Assembly (NCBI GenBank): GCA_002746305.1 | Contig: NVWV01000006.1 | Span: forward strand, 186,001-250,000 | Direction: 5' to 3' | Source: Bacteroidota bacterium | Lineage (GTDB): Bacteria; Bacteroidota; Bacteroidia; NS11-12g; UBA9320 | Length of the DNA: 64,000 nt | Part shown: positions 16,384 through 25,005 of the stretch, piece by piece | How positions within the stretch are numbered: the stretch's first letter is position 1 | How the letters are laid out: the number at the start of each line of letters is the position of its first letter | Made by a program: the position numbers and the translations under genes | Notes under the pieces: model-generated | The model's database searches: none | Told to the model about the DNA's origin: nothing | Seen by the model: only the letters and a program-made list of their open reading frames with translations

Positions 16384-16719
16384 CTACATTTTAGGCCACA
16401 CCAATGGTCGCACTTCTATTCCATAAGGGCCTAAGTGTGGAACCGTCTTGGTGATTGCAATTGCATCATCCAAATCCTCTGCTTGAACGAGAAAATATCC
16501 TGCGATGATTTCCTTACTTTCCAAAAACGGACCATCTGTAGCTACAGCTCCCTCTTTGGACACCAGATATGCCCCGTTCTCCTCCAATCGCTGCCCACCA
16601 AGATACTGAGCTCCTAAGTCGGTGACCCATTCCTGATATTGAGCAAACATACTTTGCAAATCGTTAGGAGACATATCCTTCATTCCATCTCCCTTTAGTA
16701 TTAGTAAATACTCTCTCAT
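16384..16719 (-). CDS. YCII/DGPF-domain protein, ECF42 partner
   Basis: A 111-residue ferredoxin-like-fold protein of the YCII-related superfamily. It has the group's namesake motif as TDGPFLESKEIIAGYFL (about 71-87), the N-terminal MREYLLILKGDG and the C-terminal GIEVRPLV. DGPF proteins are encoded next to ECF42 sigma factors; they are probable targets or partners of unknown biochemical activity. The start ATG overlaps the DoxX-like stop by 4 nt, showing translational coupling. Confidence 0.9.
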   Translation of the reverse strand: MREYLLILKGDGMKDMSPNDLQSMFAQYQEWVTDLGAQYLGGQRLEENGAYLVSKEGAVATDGPFLESKEIIAGYFLVQAEDLDDAIAITKTVPHLGPYGIEVRPLVWPKM

Positions 16720-17069
16720 GACTCAAGACGTAAAAATTCTGGGTATCGAATATATGCGGCTACCCATGTTAAAATTAGTACAATACTCTGCATGGTAAAA
16801 GATTCTCCATGTCCCATGTGAGCGGCAATAGCTCCACCCATTAAAGCAGTCATTAAAATGGTTCCTATTCTTCCCGTTTTAGGCATTAGAAACAAAACTA
16901 CGGCTAGTAATTCTCCCAACGCAATAGGCGTTAACCAATCACCATATCCCAACGAAGTCATATGATTTATCATATCAGCATTAGTAAATTTACCAATGAC
17001 TCCCCAAGCGGGCATGATTGCAGCAACGATGGTAATTACCCATCCAATTATTTTTCTTTGTTTACTCAT
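16716..17069 (-). CDS. DoxX-like small membrane protein
   Basis: A 117-residue protein with four membrane segments (IIGWVITIVAAIMPAWGVIG, WLTPIALGELLAVVLFLMP, IGTILMTALMGGAIAAHMGH, IVLILTWVAAYI) in the DoxX/DoxX-like arrangement. The GKF...MINHMTSLGY loop is typical. The first ATG after the AHSA1 stop (17069) is used; an in-frame ATG 159 nt further upstream would overlap the AHSA1 gene with atypical sequence. Member of the ECF42 module; function unknown. Confidence 0.85.
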   Translation of the reverse strand: MSKQRKIIGWVITIVAAIMPAWGVIGKFTNADMINHMTSLGYGDWLTPIALGELLAVVLFLMPKTGRIGTILMTALMGGAIAAHMGHGESFTMQSIVLILTWVAAYIRYPEFLRLES

Positions 17070-17115
17070 GATTTTCAATTCTGTTTTTACAATGTTAAAT
17101 GAATTCAAATAGATT

Positions 17116-17547
17116 CTACCACGCTTGCCCCTCTCCTGTTTCACAATAAGCTTCCAAACTCTGCACAAAGTGATTCCATGTCCCCTTGGTTTGTTCAAAG
17201 GCATCGTGCCCCTTCCATTTCTCCTCAAAACCCGTATGTGAGAAAATTACTTCACAACCGTTTTCTGTTTCTGTGATCTCGGTAATTAGCTTAGTTCCAA
17301 GCCAAGCAGGATTAGGCATAGCATTACATTCCCAAACCACCTTTTTGTTGGGTTCTAAAACCAAAGTCTTAAAACCCATATCCACAGGTGTCCCTTCTTT
17401 TATAAATTTGAGAAGGGATTCAGAACCTTCTGTCTCTCCTACTTTGCTGTTTTGCGACCACCATCCTTGGATTCCTTTTTCAGTAGCCACGGCCTTGTAA
17501 ATAGTCTCTGAGCTAGCATTGATTTTTAATTCGTGTGTGATTTCCAT
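17116..17547 (-). CDS. AHSA1/SRPBCC-family protein
   Basis: A 143-residue START-like ligand-binding protein. The pattern HELKINASSETIYKAVATEKGIQGWW at the start and FSHTGFEEKWKGHDAFEQT...WNHFVQSLEAYCETG at the end is the AHSA1 type. It heads the four-gene run leading to the ECF42 sigma factor. Proteins of this type often accompany YCII, DoxX and SnoaL genes in ECF modules, apparently as stress-response effectors; no ligand is known. Confidence 0.88.
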   Translation of the reverse strand: MEITHELKINASSETIYKAVATEKGIQGWWSQNSKVGETEGSESLLKFIKEGTPVDMGFKTLVLEPNKKVVWECNAMPNPAWLGTKLITEITETENGCEVIFSHTGFEEKWKGHDAFEQTKGTWNHFVQSLEAYCETGEGQAW

Positions 17548-17665
17548 TTTATCTGTTTTAATGTGTTTAATTATCTCTTAGACAATTGAGAATTCGGAAA
17601 TAGGACAAGGGAGGAAAAAGATTAGAAGATTTTAGATTAAAGAAACGAATATGAGTTTAGGAACT

Positions 17666-18565
17666 TCATATCCCCTTCACCACAGCTGGGCGTTGGCTCA
17701 ACTCGTGGTAGCAAATGTGGTCTTGCACAAAATAGTGGACCACCATACTCTTACGAGATAAGCTTTTATCTAAATGTGGCAGACCTCCATGAATCAGGTT
17801 GGCATGCCATATAAGAACATCGCCTTTTTCAGCTTTAAAATGTTCCTTTTTGAAGTTATTATCTGCTATCTGCTTTTGCACATAGTCTTCGTAGTTTTTA
17901 TTGGGATTAGGTGACAGTAGCCCTCCTGTTTGATTACCCACATCAGCATTAGTGGCATAAGGCAACTTATGACTTTCAGGATAGTAAAAAAGACCTCCAT
18001 TCTGCTCATTTATATCTTCCAAAGCTACCCATATAGCAATAAGTCCTCCAAGGGGATAGGACGCCATATGTACACTATCACTATGTGCAGCTTGTTCACT
18101 TCCTTTTAAAAAATTAATGCTCTGAAACGGCACTACTTTGTTTCCTACCAGTTCTTCAAGCTTAGCAACTATCCCTTTGTGATTAATTACCTTCTTTAAT
18201 ACCGGCACTTTTTCATAGGCAAAAAGAATCTTACGTTGAGTATAGTTAAAATCTATACGTCCTTCGTCCACAGCAGTTTGTATATCTGCATTGATTTGAT
18301 CGACCAAGTCATCATCCAGACACTTGGGTAAAACCACATATCCCTTCTCTTCCCAAAGATCATCAGTCGTCGTATAATCTTTCGTAGTATTGGATAATTT
18401 CGCAAAATGTTTGGAGCTCAATGACTGCCAGACCATCCGTTTAAGACCATATTTCGTATACAGCTCTTTGTTGCGTTTGAGATATTTGTAATTCAACAAA
18501 TTGTGAAATACATAAAACAACTTTATCCTACGAAGTAGGCCAGTATATTTATCGAAAAATCGCAC
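17666..18565 (-). CDS. Phytanoyl-CoA dioxygenase (PhyH)-family protein
   Basis: A 299-residue Fe(II)/2-oxoglutarate oxygenase-like protein. Iron ligands are H161 and D163 in AAHSDSVHM and a distal His in LIHGGLPH; the 2-oxoglutarate Arg is probably in LSRKSMVVHYF. GGLFYYPESHKLP is the usual PhyH strand. The start codon is GTG, placed immediately after the oxyR stop (0-nt gap), so translation is probably coupled to oxyR. Substrate unknown; lipid or halogenated small-molecule hydroxylation are family possibilities. Confidence 0.82.
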   Translation of the reverse strand: MRFFDKYTGLLRRIKLFYVFHNLLNYKYLKRNKELYTKYGLKRMVWQSLSSKHFAKLSNTTKDYTTTDDLWEEKGYVVLPKCLDDDLVDQINADIQTAVDEGRIDFNYTQRKILFAYEKVPVLKKVINHKGIVAKLEELVGNKVVPFQSINFLKGSEQAAHSDSVHMASYPLGGLIAIWVALEDINEQNGGLFYYPESHKLPYATNADVGNQTGGLLSPNPNKNYEDYVQKQIADNNFKKEHFKAEKGDVLIWHANLIHGGLPHLDKSLSRKSMVVHYFVQDHICYHELSQRPAVVKGI

Positions 18566-19513
18566 TTATACGAATTCAACTAAATCAAGTTCCTTGTTAT
18601 CCGCTACATGGTTAGGCAAACTATCCAAAATCATTTCTTCTAGTCTTTTTATGACATTTTCTTTTGCATAGAACTTGGTATAAATTAAGCCTACCGCTCG
18701 TCCTGCTCCATCACCTTTAAATGCTCGTAGGTTGTCTACAGAATTATCATCTAACTCTCCTGCTTCCCATTCTGGCATTATGGTAGCTCCTCCTTCCAAA
18801 TCCACTACCTTTTTCAGAGTTTGTAGACTCCCACTTTCGTAGTTTAATGCCAAGTGGTTTAGTTTTTCATCTGGCAAAGCACAAAGGTTTAGTGTTTGTG
18901 TTCTAAAGCAGTTCCCTTCACTCAATAGCCAGAGTTTATCTCCTAATAAATCGTCCGTATCCCAACTATTTTTTCCGTAACTCGGATGACTTGGATGAGC
19001 ATAAATCCTAAATTTTTCTACGTAGAGCTGCTTCTCAATTAACCCATTATTATGCAACGGAACTGACACCACTCCTACATCTAATCTATTGTGTTCTAAA
19101 TCCTCTATCAATTCATGAGTCAAACCCTCTTTGATATTCAGACGCAAGTCTGGGTATTTCTTCGCTACTTGACTGATGAGTCTTGGCACCAAAGAGTTGG
19201 CTATGGTTGGCAATACACCTATTTTCAGAGTACCACTTACATCACCTGTAAAATCTTTGAGGATAGTTTCTATTTGACCTGTTTCATTGTAAATAACACG
19301 AGCCTGCTCTATGATTTTTTTGCCAATAGCTGTTGGCATGATTGGCTGCTTGCTCCTATCAAAAATAAGAACACCCAATTCCTCTTCCAGTTTCTTCATT
19401 TGCATACTAAGAGTTGGTTGGGTTACAAAACTTGCTTCTGCTGCTTTTATAAAGTTGCGATGCTCATCTAGGGCTATGAGATATTGGATCTGTATGAGTG
19501 ATATATTTAGCAT
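18566..19513 (-). CDS. oxyR: LysR-family hydrogen peroxide sensor OxyR
   Basis: A 315-residue LysR regulator. The winged helix-turn-helix is at the N-terminus (IQIQYLIALDEHRNFIKAAE, then TQPTLSMQMKKLEEELG), followed by the linker helix and effector domain. The redox pair C202 and C211 (GNCFRTQTLNLC) has the same nine-residue spacing as the peroxide-sensing disulfide of enterobacterial OxyR, which supports this name over a generic LysR call. The ATG at 19513 is preferred over a TTG 27 nt upstream because family members start just before the helix-turn-helix. Coupled downstream to a PhyH-like oxygenase gene. Confidence 0.88.
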   Translation of the reverse strand: MLNISLIQIQYLIALDEHRNFIKAAEASFVTQPTLSMQMKKLEEELGVLIFDRSKQPIMPTAIGKKIIEQARVIYNETGQIETILKDFTGDVSGTLKIGVLPTIANSLVPRLISQVAKKYPDLRLNIKEGLTHELIEDLEHNRLDVGVVSVPLHNNGLIEKQLYVEKFRIYAHPSHPSYGKNSWDTDDLLGDKLWLLSEGNCFRTQTLNLCALPDEKLNHLALNYESGSLQTLKKVVDLEGGATIMPEWEAGELDDNSVDNLRAFKGDGAGRAVGLIYTKFYAKENVIKRLEEMILDSLPNHVADNKELDLVEFV

Positions 19514-19699
19514 TTTTATTGAATTTGGTGTGTGGCTCAAAGGTAGGGTTTTAGATGCTAGTTGTGAGTATTGACATGGGAGATTTCTAGACTTGAGATC
19601 TGAGATTATTAGATGGGAGACTTTCAGACCTAAAATTCATTCTACCACAATTACATTGAGCAACAACGACTTGATTTGAGACCAATAATTAACAATTCA

Positions 19700-20689
19700 T
19701 CAATTAACAATCGCCCTAAGCCCTTCCAGTTTCTCTCTTAAACTTTTAAAAAACTGATAGCGTAATTTTTCAGACACCTCACTTAGAAGAATAGACTTCA
19801 AACGAATCTGCTCTATCCATCGGTTGCACTCATCCGAAAAATGAGGACTAAACGACATCAAAGAATTGAACGAATTAAAACTAACATAGGTATATGTTCG
19901 TCCATCCTTAAAAGCTTGAATACAATTATTACTCAAGAAAATATCACTTTGATACATTTCAAACGGACTGGAAATAGTCCCTTCTTTTGTTTGAATTAGT
20001 TTACGCCCCAGTTGAGCTTCACTCTCCAGCTTGGTGAGCAACGAATCTATATCATCACAAATCATGTGAGCACTTTGCTTATCTACAAAAAGACCCGATT
20101 CTAAATAATACTGCACCTGCTTAATGGTACTATCCAAAGTTTCAGGAGCCCAGATTTCTGTACTCGAAACGCCATGATAGTTCTTATAAATACGATCCGT
20201 AATTTCTTCATACTCACCCATATTATCTTCAGCATCGAATTTTCTTTGGATAAACTCATCTAAATTCAACACACTTCGTTGCCAAAAGAACAGCTTAAAC
20301 CTACTCAAACTTTTGAAACCAAACTGCCTAAAGTAGGGTAAATCCATCGCAGTCATTACCATTCGAGTATTACTATCCTCCATTCCTGAGAGCATCTTGA
20401 GCTCTTGTTCTATTCCCGTTAGATAGTTTAGAATACTAAATTTATCCCTAAACATTCCATTGAACTGAAACGGAACTAAGCGACCTTGATAATTAATTAC
20501 CGAATCAAATGAAATATTGAATCGAAGGCATATTTTTTGAATCTCGTCAAAGGTGAGAGCAGTAGTTCCTCGCATCCTTCTATAGGCTGCATCTACATTT
20601 ACACCTAAGAGTTCAGAAAGTTCGACAGCCAAATTCTTGGCACCCACACGTTCTTTACATTGGTCTATAAATATCAGTTGATTGTTCAT
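19700..20689 (-). CDS. Helix-turn-helix regulator-like protein
   Basis: A 329-residue protein with an N-terminal Xre/BetR-like helix-turn-helix: AVELSELLGVNVDAAYRRMR and the continuation ALTFDEIQKICLRFNISFD (about residues 22-62). The rest is an all-helical region of no family I can name (FRDKFSILNYLTGIEQELKM and so on). It is similar in layout to poorly studied Bacteroidota transcription factor candidates that pair a short HTH with a large helical sensor. Target genes unknown; the divergent secreted-protein gene at 20894 is the nearest candidate. Confidence 0.7.
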   Translation of the reverse strand: MNNQLIFIDQCKERVGAKNLAVELSELLGVNVDAAYRRMRGTTALTFDEIQKICLRFNISFDSVINYQGRLVPFQFNGMFRDKFSILNYLTGIEQELKMLSGMEDSNTRMVMTAMDLPYFRQFGFKSLSRFKLFFWQRSVLNLDEFIQRKFDAEDNMGEYEEITDRIYKNYHGVSSTEIWAPETLDSTIKQVQYYLESGLFVDKQSAHMICDDIDSLLTKLESEAQLGRKLIQTKEGTISSPFEMYQSDIFLSNNCIQAFKDGRTYTYVSFNSFNSLMSFSPHFSDECNRWIEQIRLKSILLSEVSEKLRYQFFKSLREKLEGLRAIVN

Positions 20690-20893
20690 TTTATCGTATT
20701 TTACAAAAAAATTAACTTAGACACTGTAATTTAATCGCTAATCGCTAATTTTATTAACTATATCAAATATACACGCATTATTCGTTATCTATAACTCCAT
20801 AAATATCACATTCCATATAATATGAATGATAACTTAGGCAGACACCTAATTATTCGATTAAAAAATAAACTTGTCTCACTTCATCTTTGAAGT

Positions 20894-21538
20894 ATGAAAA
20901 AATCAATTTTAACATTCACATTTACACTGCTAGCATTTGCAACTTTAGCACAGAGCTTAGATAGTGCACAAGCAGCAAACACATCGCCAACACTCAATCT
21001 AAGTGGCCCACGAATGGGATTCACATTTTTCACAGGTGAGGATGCAAAAACCCTCAGTGCCCCTACTTCAGAAGGGGGATTCGATTCTAGGCCAGTATTC
21101 TTTCAAATGGGATATCAATTCGAAAAACAATATCTAAGCTCTGGCAACTTTCAGGGTTTGGTAGAATTCATTCCTATGATCTCTGGAATGGACCAAGGTT
21201 ACTTCATCCCTAGCATTACTTTAATGAATGGCTTCAGAAACAACAGGACGGGGTTTGAGTTTGCTTTTGGCCCTACAATCAATATCTCAAGAGAAACTCA
21301 AAAATATGAGCATGAAGGTAAATGGTACAGACCAGAAGACCGACCATCCGAAACGCCAGTAGAATTAAAACATAAAATGGACAGCAGAGGATACGGAAGG
21401 ATGAAAACCTACATGGTATTTGCTTTTGGGTATTCATTTAAATCTGGAAACTTAAACATCCCTGTCAACGCATATCTGGCGTCTTCCAAAAATGATCCAC
21501 GAGTAGGTATATCTATAGGATTCAACGCTTGGAAATAA
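20894..21538 (+). CDS. Secreted hypothetical protein, probable outer-membrane beta-barrel
   Basis: A 214-residue protein with a signal peptide (cleavage near TLAQS, about residue 20). The mature chain alternates hydrophobic residues as in small barrels: FQGLVEFIPMIS, GFEFAFGPTINIS, MVFAFGYSFKSG, and an end of VGISIGFNAWK with a C-terminal aromatic signature. It starts 204 nt from the divergent HTH gene and 40 nt before the lipid operon. It may be separate from that operon; no terminator was found between them. Confidence 0.6.
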   Translation: MKKSILTFTFTLLAFATLAQSLDSAQAANTSPTLNLSGPRMGFTFFTGEDAKTLSAPTSEGGFDSRPVFFQMGYQFEKQYLSSGNFQGLVEFIPMISGMDQGYFIPSITLMNGFRNNRTGFEFAFGPTINISRETQKYEHEGKWYRPEDRPSETPVELKHKMDSRGYGRMKTYMVFAFGYSFKSGNLNIPVNAYLASSKNDPRVGISIGFNAWK

Positions 21539-21578
21539 GCTTCTCTTTTGACTAAATTCTATTTAATACATTCGTAAG

Positions 21579-22130
21579 ATGAAAAAGATTCCTAACCTAT
21601 TATCTGGCTACCGATTAGCAACTTTACCGCTATTGGTTTTCCTTATCTATGTTGGGAATCAACATCTTTTTGCCATCTTCTTTTGTATCAATCTTGTCAC
21701 AGATATACTGGACGGGTACATTGCCCGTAGATTTGATGCCGCAACACCATTAGGAGCTAGATTGGACTCTTTAGCCGACCTAGGAAGCTACATTGCCGCT
21801 CTGTACGCTATTTCACAATTTTATTGGCAAGACATTGCTCCGTTTAGCGTGTGGTTTTTTGCTTTTTTAGGAGTCTTTGTACTTTCACAATTAACTAGCT
21901 TGATTAAGTTCAAAACCTTCCCCAGCTTACACCTATACAGTTTCAAAGTGAGTGGATATGCCCAAGGAATATTTTTGTTCATTCTTTTCATTTACCAATT
22001 TATACCTGCTCTGTTTATTGTTGCAATGACATTTGGCATTGTAGCATGTATGGAGGAAACTATTACCCTTCTCTACCTTAAAGAAATGAAATCAAACGTA
22101 AAAAGTATATTTTCTCTCCATCGTAAATGA
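21579..22130 (+). CDS. CDP-alcohol phosphatidyltransferase-family protein
   Basis: A 183-residue integral membrane enzyme. It has the full signature D42xxDG...AR...G59xxxD63xxxD67, read as DILDGYIARRFDAATPLGAR followed by LDSLAD. Enzymes with this motif swap CMP of a CDP-activated lipid for an alcohol such as glycerol phosphate, serine or inositol phosphate. Length and helix pattern fit the short pgsA/pssA-like class; the alcohol acceptor cannot be read. It is the first gene of a ten-gene run and overlaps the CdsA-like gene by 4 nt, which suggests that gene supplies its CDP-lipid. Confidence 0.88.
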   Translation: MKKIPNLLSGYRLATLPLLVFLIYVGNQHLFAIFFCINLVTDILDGYIARRFDAATPLGARLDSLADLGSYIAALYAISQFYWQDIAPFSVWFFAFLGVFVLSQLTSLIKFKTFPSLHLYSFKVSGYAQGIFLFILFIYQFIPALFIVAMTFGIVACMEETITLLYLKEMKSNVKSIFSLHRK

Positions 22131-22849
22131 CATCTCACTTACCATATCACTTTGGCATTTATTTGGTGCTTTTGGTTGTAGGATTCATTCTACAATTCAC
22201 CTTATCGAGTAGGGACCATACACTTCGAGGACATGGAGACTGGAAGAAATTCATATTTTTCAATCTTATTATTCTCACTATTCTTCTACTCTTTTATTTT
22301 GCACCGACATCTCCTTTTTGGATTCACGGCACCATTGCATTGTTTGGATTTTTTGAACTTATTTCCTCCAAGACCAAACCTCTTTATTTAATACTCTTCT
22401 TACCACTTATAGTAAGCTTTGCATTTGGTTATTGGGTTATAGATTCCAATCTTCTCGCAACAACACTCCTCTTAACAGCAGTCTTTGACGGCTATTCCCA
22501 ATTGACAGGCAAGTTATTTGGCCGACATAAGCTCACACCATCCATTAGCCCCAACAAAACAATTGAAGGTTTTATTGGGGGAACATTTGTTGTTTATCTG
22601 ACTGCTTTTGCCCTCCATAGTGTAGGATATAAGATTGTCCCTATCTTCATTCTATTTCTTCCTGCATTTGCATTGTTAGGAGATTTGGGAGCATCATTCA
22701 TCAAGAGAAAATCCAACATTAAAGACTTTGGTCGATTACTCCCCGGACAAGGGGGAATTTTAGATAGATTTGACAGCTACATAGCTACTACAAACTGGAT
22801 ACTTTTATTTTACATTTTAACTGCATTACATCATGTCTACATCACTTAA
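22127..22849 (+). CDS. CdsA-like phosphatidate cytidylyltransferase
   Basis: A 240-residue polytopic protein. The C-terminal CdsA signature is nearly complete: LLGDLGASFIKRKSNIKDFG followed by RLLPGQGGILDRFDSYI (about 183-220). An upstream block, DGYSQLTGKLFGRHKLTPSI, carries the second conserved region. The enzyme makes CDP-diacylglycerol or a CDP-prenyl-lipid from CTP. It is probably a second, specialised copy, since a housekeeping cdsA is normally elsewhere with other neighbours. Coupled by overlap to both flanking genes (4 nt upstream, 17 nt downstream). Confidence 0.85.
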   Translation: MTSHLPYHFGIYLVLLVVGFILQFTLSSRDHTLRGHGDWKKFIFFNLIILTILLLFYFAPTSPFWIHGTIALFGFFELISSKTKPLYLILFLPLIVSFAFGYWVIDSNLLATTLLLTAVFDGYSQLTGKLFGRHKLTPSISPNKTIEGFIGGTFVVYLTAFALHSVGYKIVPIFILFLPAFALLGDLGASFIKRKSNIKDFGRLLPGQGGILDRFDSYIATTNWILLFYILTALHHVYIT

Positions 22850-24095
22850 TAAAGCCATAAAAATATTTGCTAAACTTCAAGAAACAGGAAGTTTGGAAGA
22901 AAAACTAACCCAGCTTCGGGAAGAACACAATACCCGTGAAGCCAAGCAACCTAAAAATGAATACTCTTCGGAGTCATTTGCCAATAGAAAGGCTTTTTTG
23001 GAAAAAGAAACGGGTGCATCTCTGGAAGAACTAACTAAGACCAACGAAACGTTGGACCCTAATCACCTCAAAGGAAACATTGAAAACTTCATTGGCACCA
23101 CAACCATCCCTACAGGGGTTGCAGGACCATTGCGTATAAATGGGTCTGAGGCAAAAGGGGATTTTTATGTCCCCCTTGCTACTACAGAAGGTGCGTTGGT
23201 AGCCTCATACCATAGAGGAGCTAAAGCCACTTTGTTGTCTGGCGGTATAGCTACAGTATGTTTAACAGAAGGTGTAAAACGAAGTCCTTTGTTTGGCTTT
23301 AAAACCATTGAACTAGGTATTCGATTTTTGATGTGGGTGACCCAAGTTAAAGATAAATTTCCTGATATAGTTGCTCAACATACCAGCCATGGAAAATTAA
23401 ACGATGTCCAACTTAACATAGAAGGCAATCACATCATACTCACATTTGAATATCTAACGGGAGATGCCTCAGGTCAAAACATGGTAACCATCTGTACAGA
23501 TGCTATATGTCACTACCTAATCGAGCATACACCCATTAAACCATCCTATTGGTATGTAGAGGGTAACTATAGTGGTGATAAAAAAGCAAGTGTACTATCC
23601 TTTAGCACAGTAAGGGGAAAAAAGGTAACAGCCGAATGTGTCGTAAAGGCCGCAGTGCTTAAAGATGTACTAAAAACAACAGCAAAGAGTGTTGCCAAAT
23701 ACTGGACTGCAAGTATCGTATCCGTAGTACAAACAGGCAGTATAGGAGCTCAAGGACACTTCGCCAATGGACTTACCGCACTATTCATGGCAACAGGACA
23801 AGATGTAGCTTGCGTATCCGAAGCGGCAGTAGGAGTTACTCGAATGGAAGTAGTAAATGATGATGATTTATATATTTCTGTGATGTTACCCAATCTTATT
23901 GTAGGAACCATAGGCGGTGGAACCAAGTTTGCTACCCAGCAAGAGTGCCTTGCTCTTATGGATTGCGTAGGACTAGGTAAGGCTCGAAAGTTTGCGGAAA
24001 TATGTGCAGGACTACTATTGTGTGGTGAGCTATCTATAGCATCAGCGTTAGCAGAAGGACACTTCACTTCAGCACACCAAAGTCTAGGAAGGTAA
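22833..24095 (+). CDS. Hydroxymethylglutaryl-CoA reductase, class I type
   Basis: A 420-residue HMG-CoA reductase, which makes mevalonate with NADPH. All catalytic residues can be placed: E119 (TTEGALVAS), K250 (GDKKAS), D324 (GQDVACVSEA) and H415 (TSAHQSLGR). ENFIGTTTIPTGVAGPL and GTIGGGT complete the class I pattern. The usual DAMGMNM segment reads DASGQNM here, a variant also known to me from bacterial HMGRs. No other mevalonate-pathway genes (HMG-CoA synthase, mevalonate kinase) are in the window. The ATG lies inside the end of the CdsA-like gene (17-nt overlap), followed by UbiA after 3 nt. Confidence 0.93.
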   Translation: MSTSLNKAIKIFAKLQETGSLEEKLTQLREEHNTREAKQPKNEYSSESFANRKAFLEKETGASLEELTKTNETLDPNHLKGNIENFIGTTTIPTGVAGPLRINGSEAKGDFYVPLATTEGALVASYHRGAKATLLSGGIATVCLTEGVKRSPLFGFKTIELGIRFLMWVTQVKDKFPDIVAQHTSHGKLNDVQLNIEGNHIILTFEYLTGDASGQNMVTICTDAICHYLIEHTPIKPSYWYVEGNYSGDKKASVLSFSTVRGKKVTAECVVKAAVLKDVLKTTAKSVAKYWTASIVSVVQTGSIGAQGHFANGLTALFMATGQDVACVSEAAVGVTRMEVVNDDDLYISVMLPNLIVGTIGGGTKFATQQECLALMDCVGLGKARKFAEICAGLLLCGELSIASALAEGHFTSAHQSLGR

Positions 24096-24098
24096 TCT

Positions 24099-25004
24099 AT
24101 GAAAAAGTATCTGATATATCTCTCCGAGCGATTTCCGTTACAGACTCATATTCCAATTATCGCAATCTTTTCATTTTCTGCTATTTGCTACTCGCTTTCT
24201 GCGGTGGGCGAAACAGAATTTATCCCTCTACCCTATTATGCACTGACTTTCTTCTTAACTTTCAGTCTATTCTTATTGCTTCGAATATCGGATGAATTTA
24301 AAGACCATGAAGATGACATGAAATACAGAAAGTACTTACCTGTACCTAGAGGTTTGGTAACCTTAAATAATCTAAAATGGATTGGAATAGGTCTCGTAAT
24401 TGCTCAAATTATTTTGGTTGTACTTAACCTTAGTTTCTTACCGATTTACATCATTACCATGATGTACCTCGCACTTATGTTTAAAGAGTTTTTCGTAGAA
24501 GAATGGCTAAAAAAACATCAAATAGCTTACGTCTTTTCCCATATGCTCATCATCCCATTGGTAGATTTAGTTGCCAGCTCTGCACATTGGAGCATTGCAG
24601 GTATCAATCCACCAACAGCCTTAGGTTGGTTTTTTGCAGTCTCCTTTTTCAATGGAATTCTTTTAGAAATAGGCCGTAAGATAAAGTTACCCGAGAACGA
24701 AGAGGAAGGTGTGGTATCTTACTCTAAACTCTGGGGAATGAAAAATGCTGCATATACTTGGTTAGTGATTTTAGGAATAACATTGGTACTAGCTTTTGTA
24801 GCTGCAAGTGCAATTGACAGCCCTAATTGGGTATACATCTTATTGACGGTCTTTGCAATAGGAGGAAGTATTACTGCATTCCGTTTTCTGAGCAATCCAA
24901 CACAACCCAAAGCTAAAATGATAGAAAATGCTGCCGGTCTTTGGACCATGGGCATGTACCTCAACCTTGGAGCTCTTCCATTTTTGGTAGAAAACATATT
25001 TTAA
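24099..25004 (+). CDS. UbiA-family prenyltransferase
   Basis: A 301-residue polytopic membrane protein. The first Asp-rich motif is RISDEFKDHEDD (about 67-78, DxxxDxxxD), with the following PVPRGLVT typical of UbiA. The second loop is weaker: EIGRKIKLPENEEEG replaces the usual DxxxD with Glu and is unusual. UbiA enzymes attach a polyprenyl group to an aromatic or polar acceptor. Aromatic-ring substrates are less likely given neighbouring genes that build CDP-lipids; a lipid or glycerol-type acceptor is inferred. Separated by 1 nt from the next gene. Confidence 0.8.
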   Translation: MKKYLIYLSERFPLQTHIPIIAIFSFSAICYSLSAVGETEFIPLPYYALTFFLTFSLFLLLRISDEFKDHEDDMKYRKYLPVPRGLVTLNNLKWIGIGLVIAQIILVVLNLSFLPIYIITMMYLALMFKEFFVEEWLKKHQIAYVFSHMLIIPLVDLVASSAHWSIAGINPPTALGWFFAVSFFNGILLEIGRKIKLPENEEEGVVSYSKLWGMKNAAYTWLVILGITLVLAFVAASAIDSPNWVYILLTVFAIGGSITAFRFLSNPTQPKAKMIENAAGLWTMGMYLNLGALPFLVENIF

Positions 25005-25005
25005 A

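Noticed and set aside
19541..19699. A possible short gene between oxyR and the helix-turn-helix gene
   Set aside because: No frame of convincing length or composition; the ATTAACAATTCATCAATT-like sequence is simple AT-rich repetition.
21548..21574. TTG-N16-TACATTCG upstream of the lipid operon
   Set aside because: The -7 box deviates from TAnnTTTG, the spacer is short, and the box ends only 4 nt before the ATG. No confident promoter for the operon was found.
22127..22849. Reading the CdsA-like gene as the housekeeping cdsA
   Set aside because: Its signature is intact, but the lipid-operon context and overlaps suggest a specialised copy; the name cdsA was not assigned.
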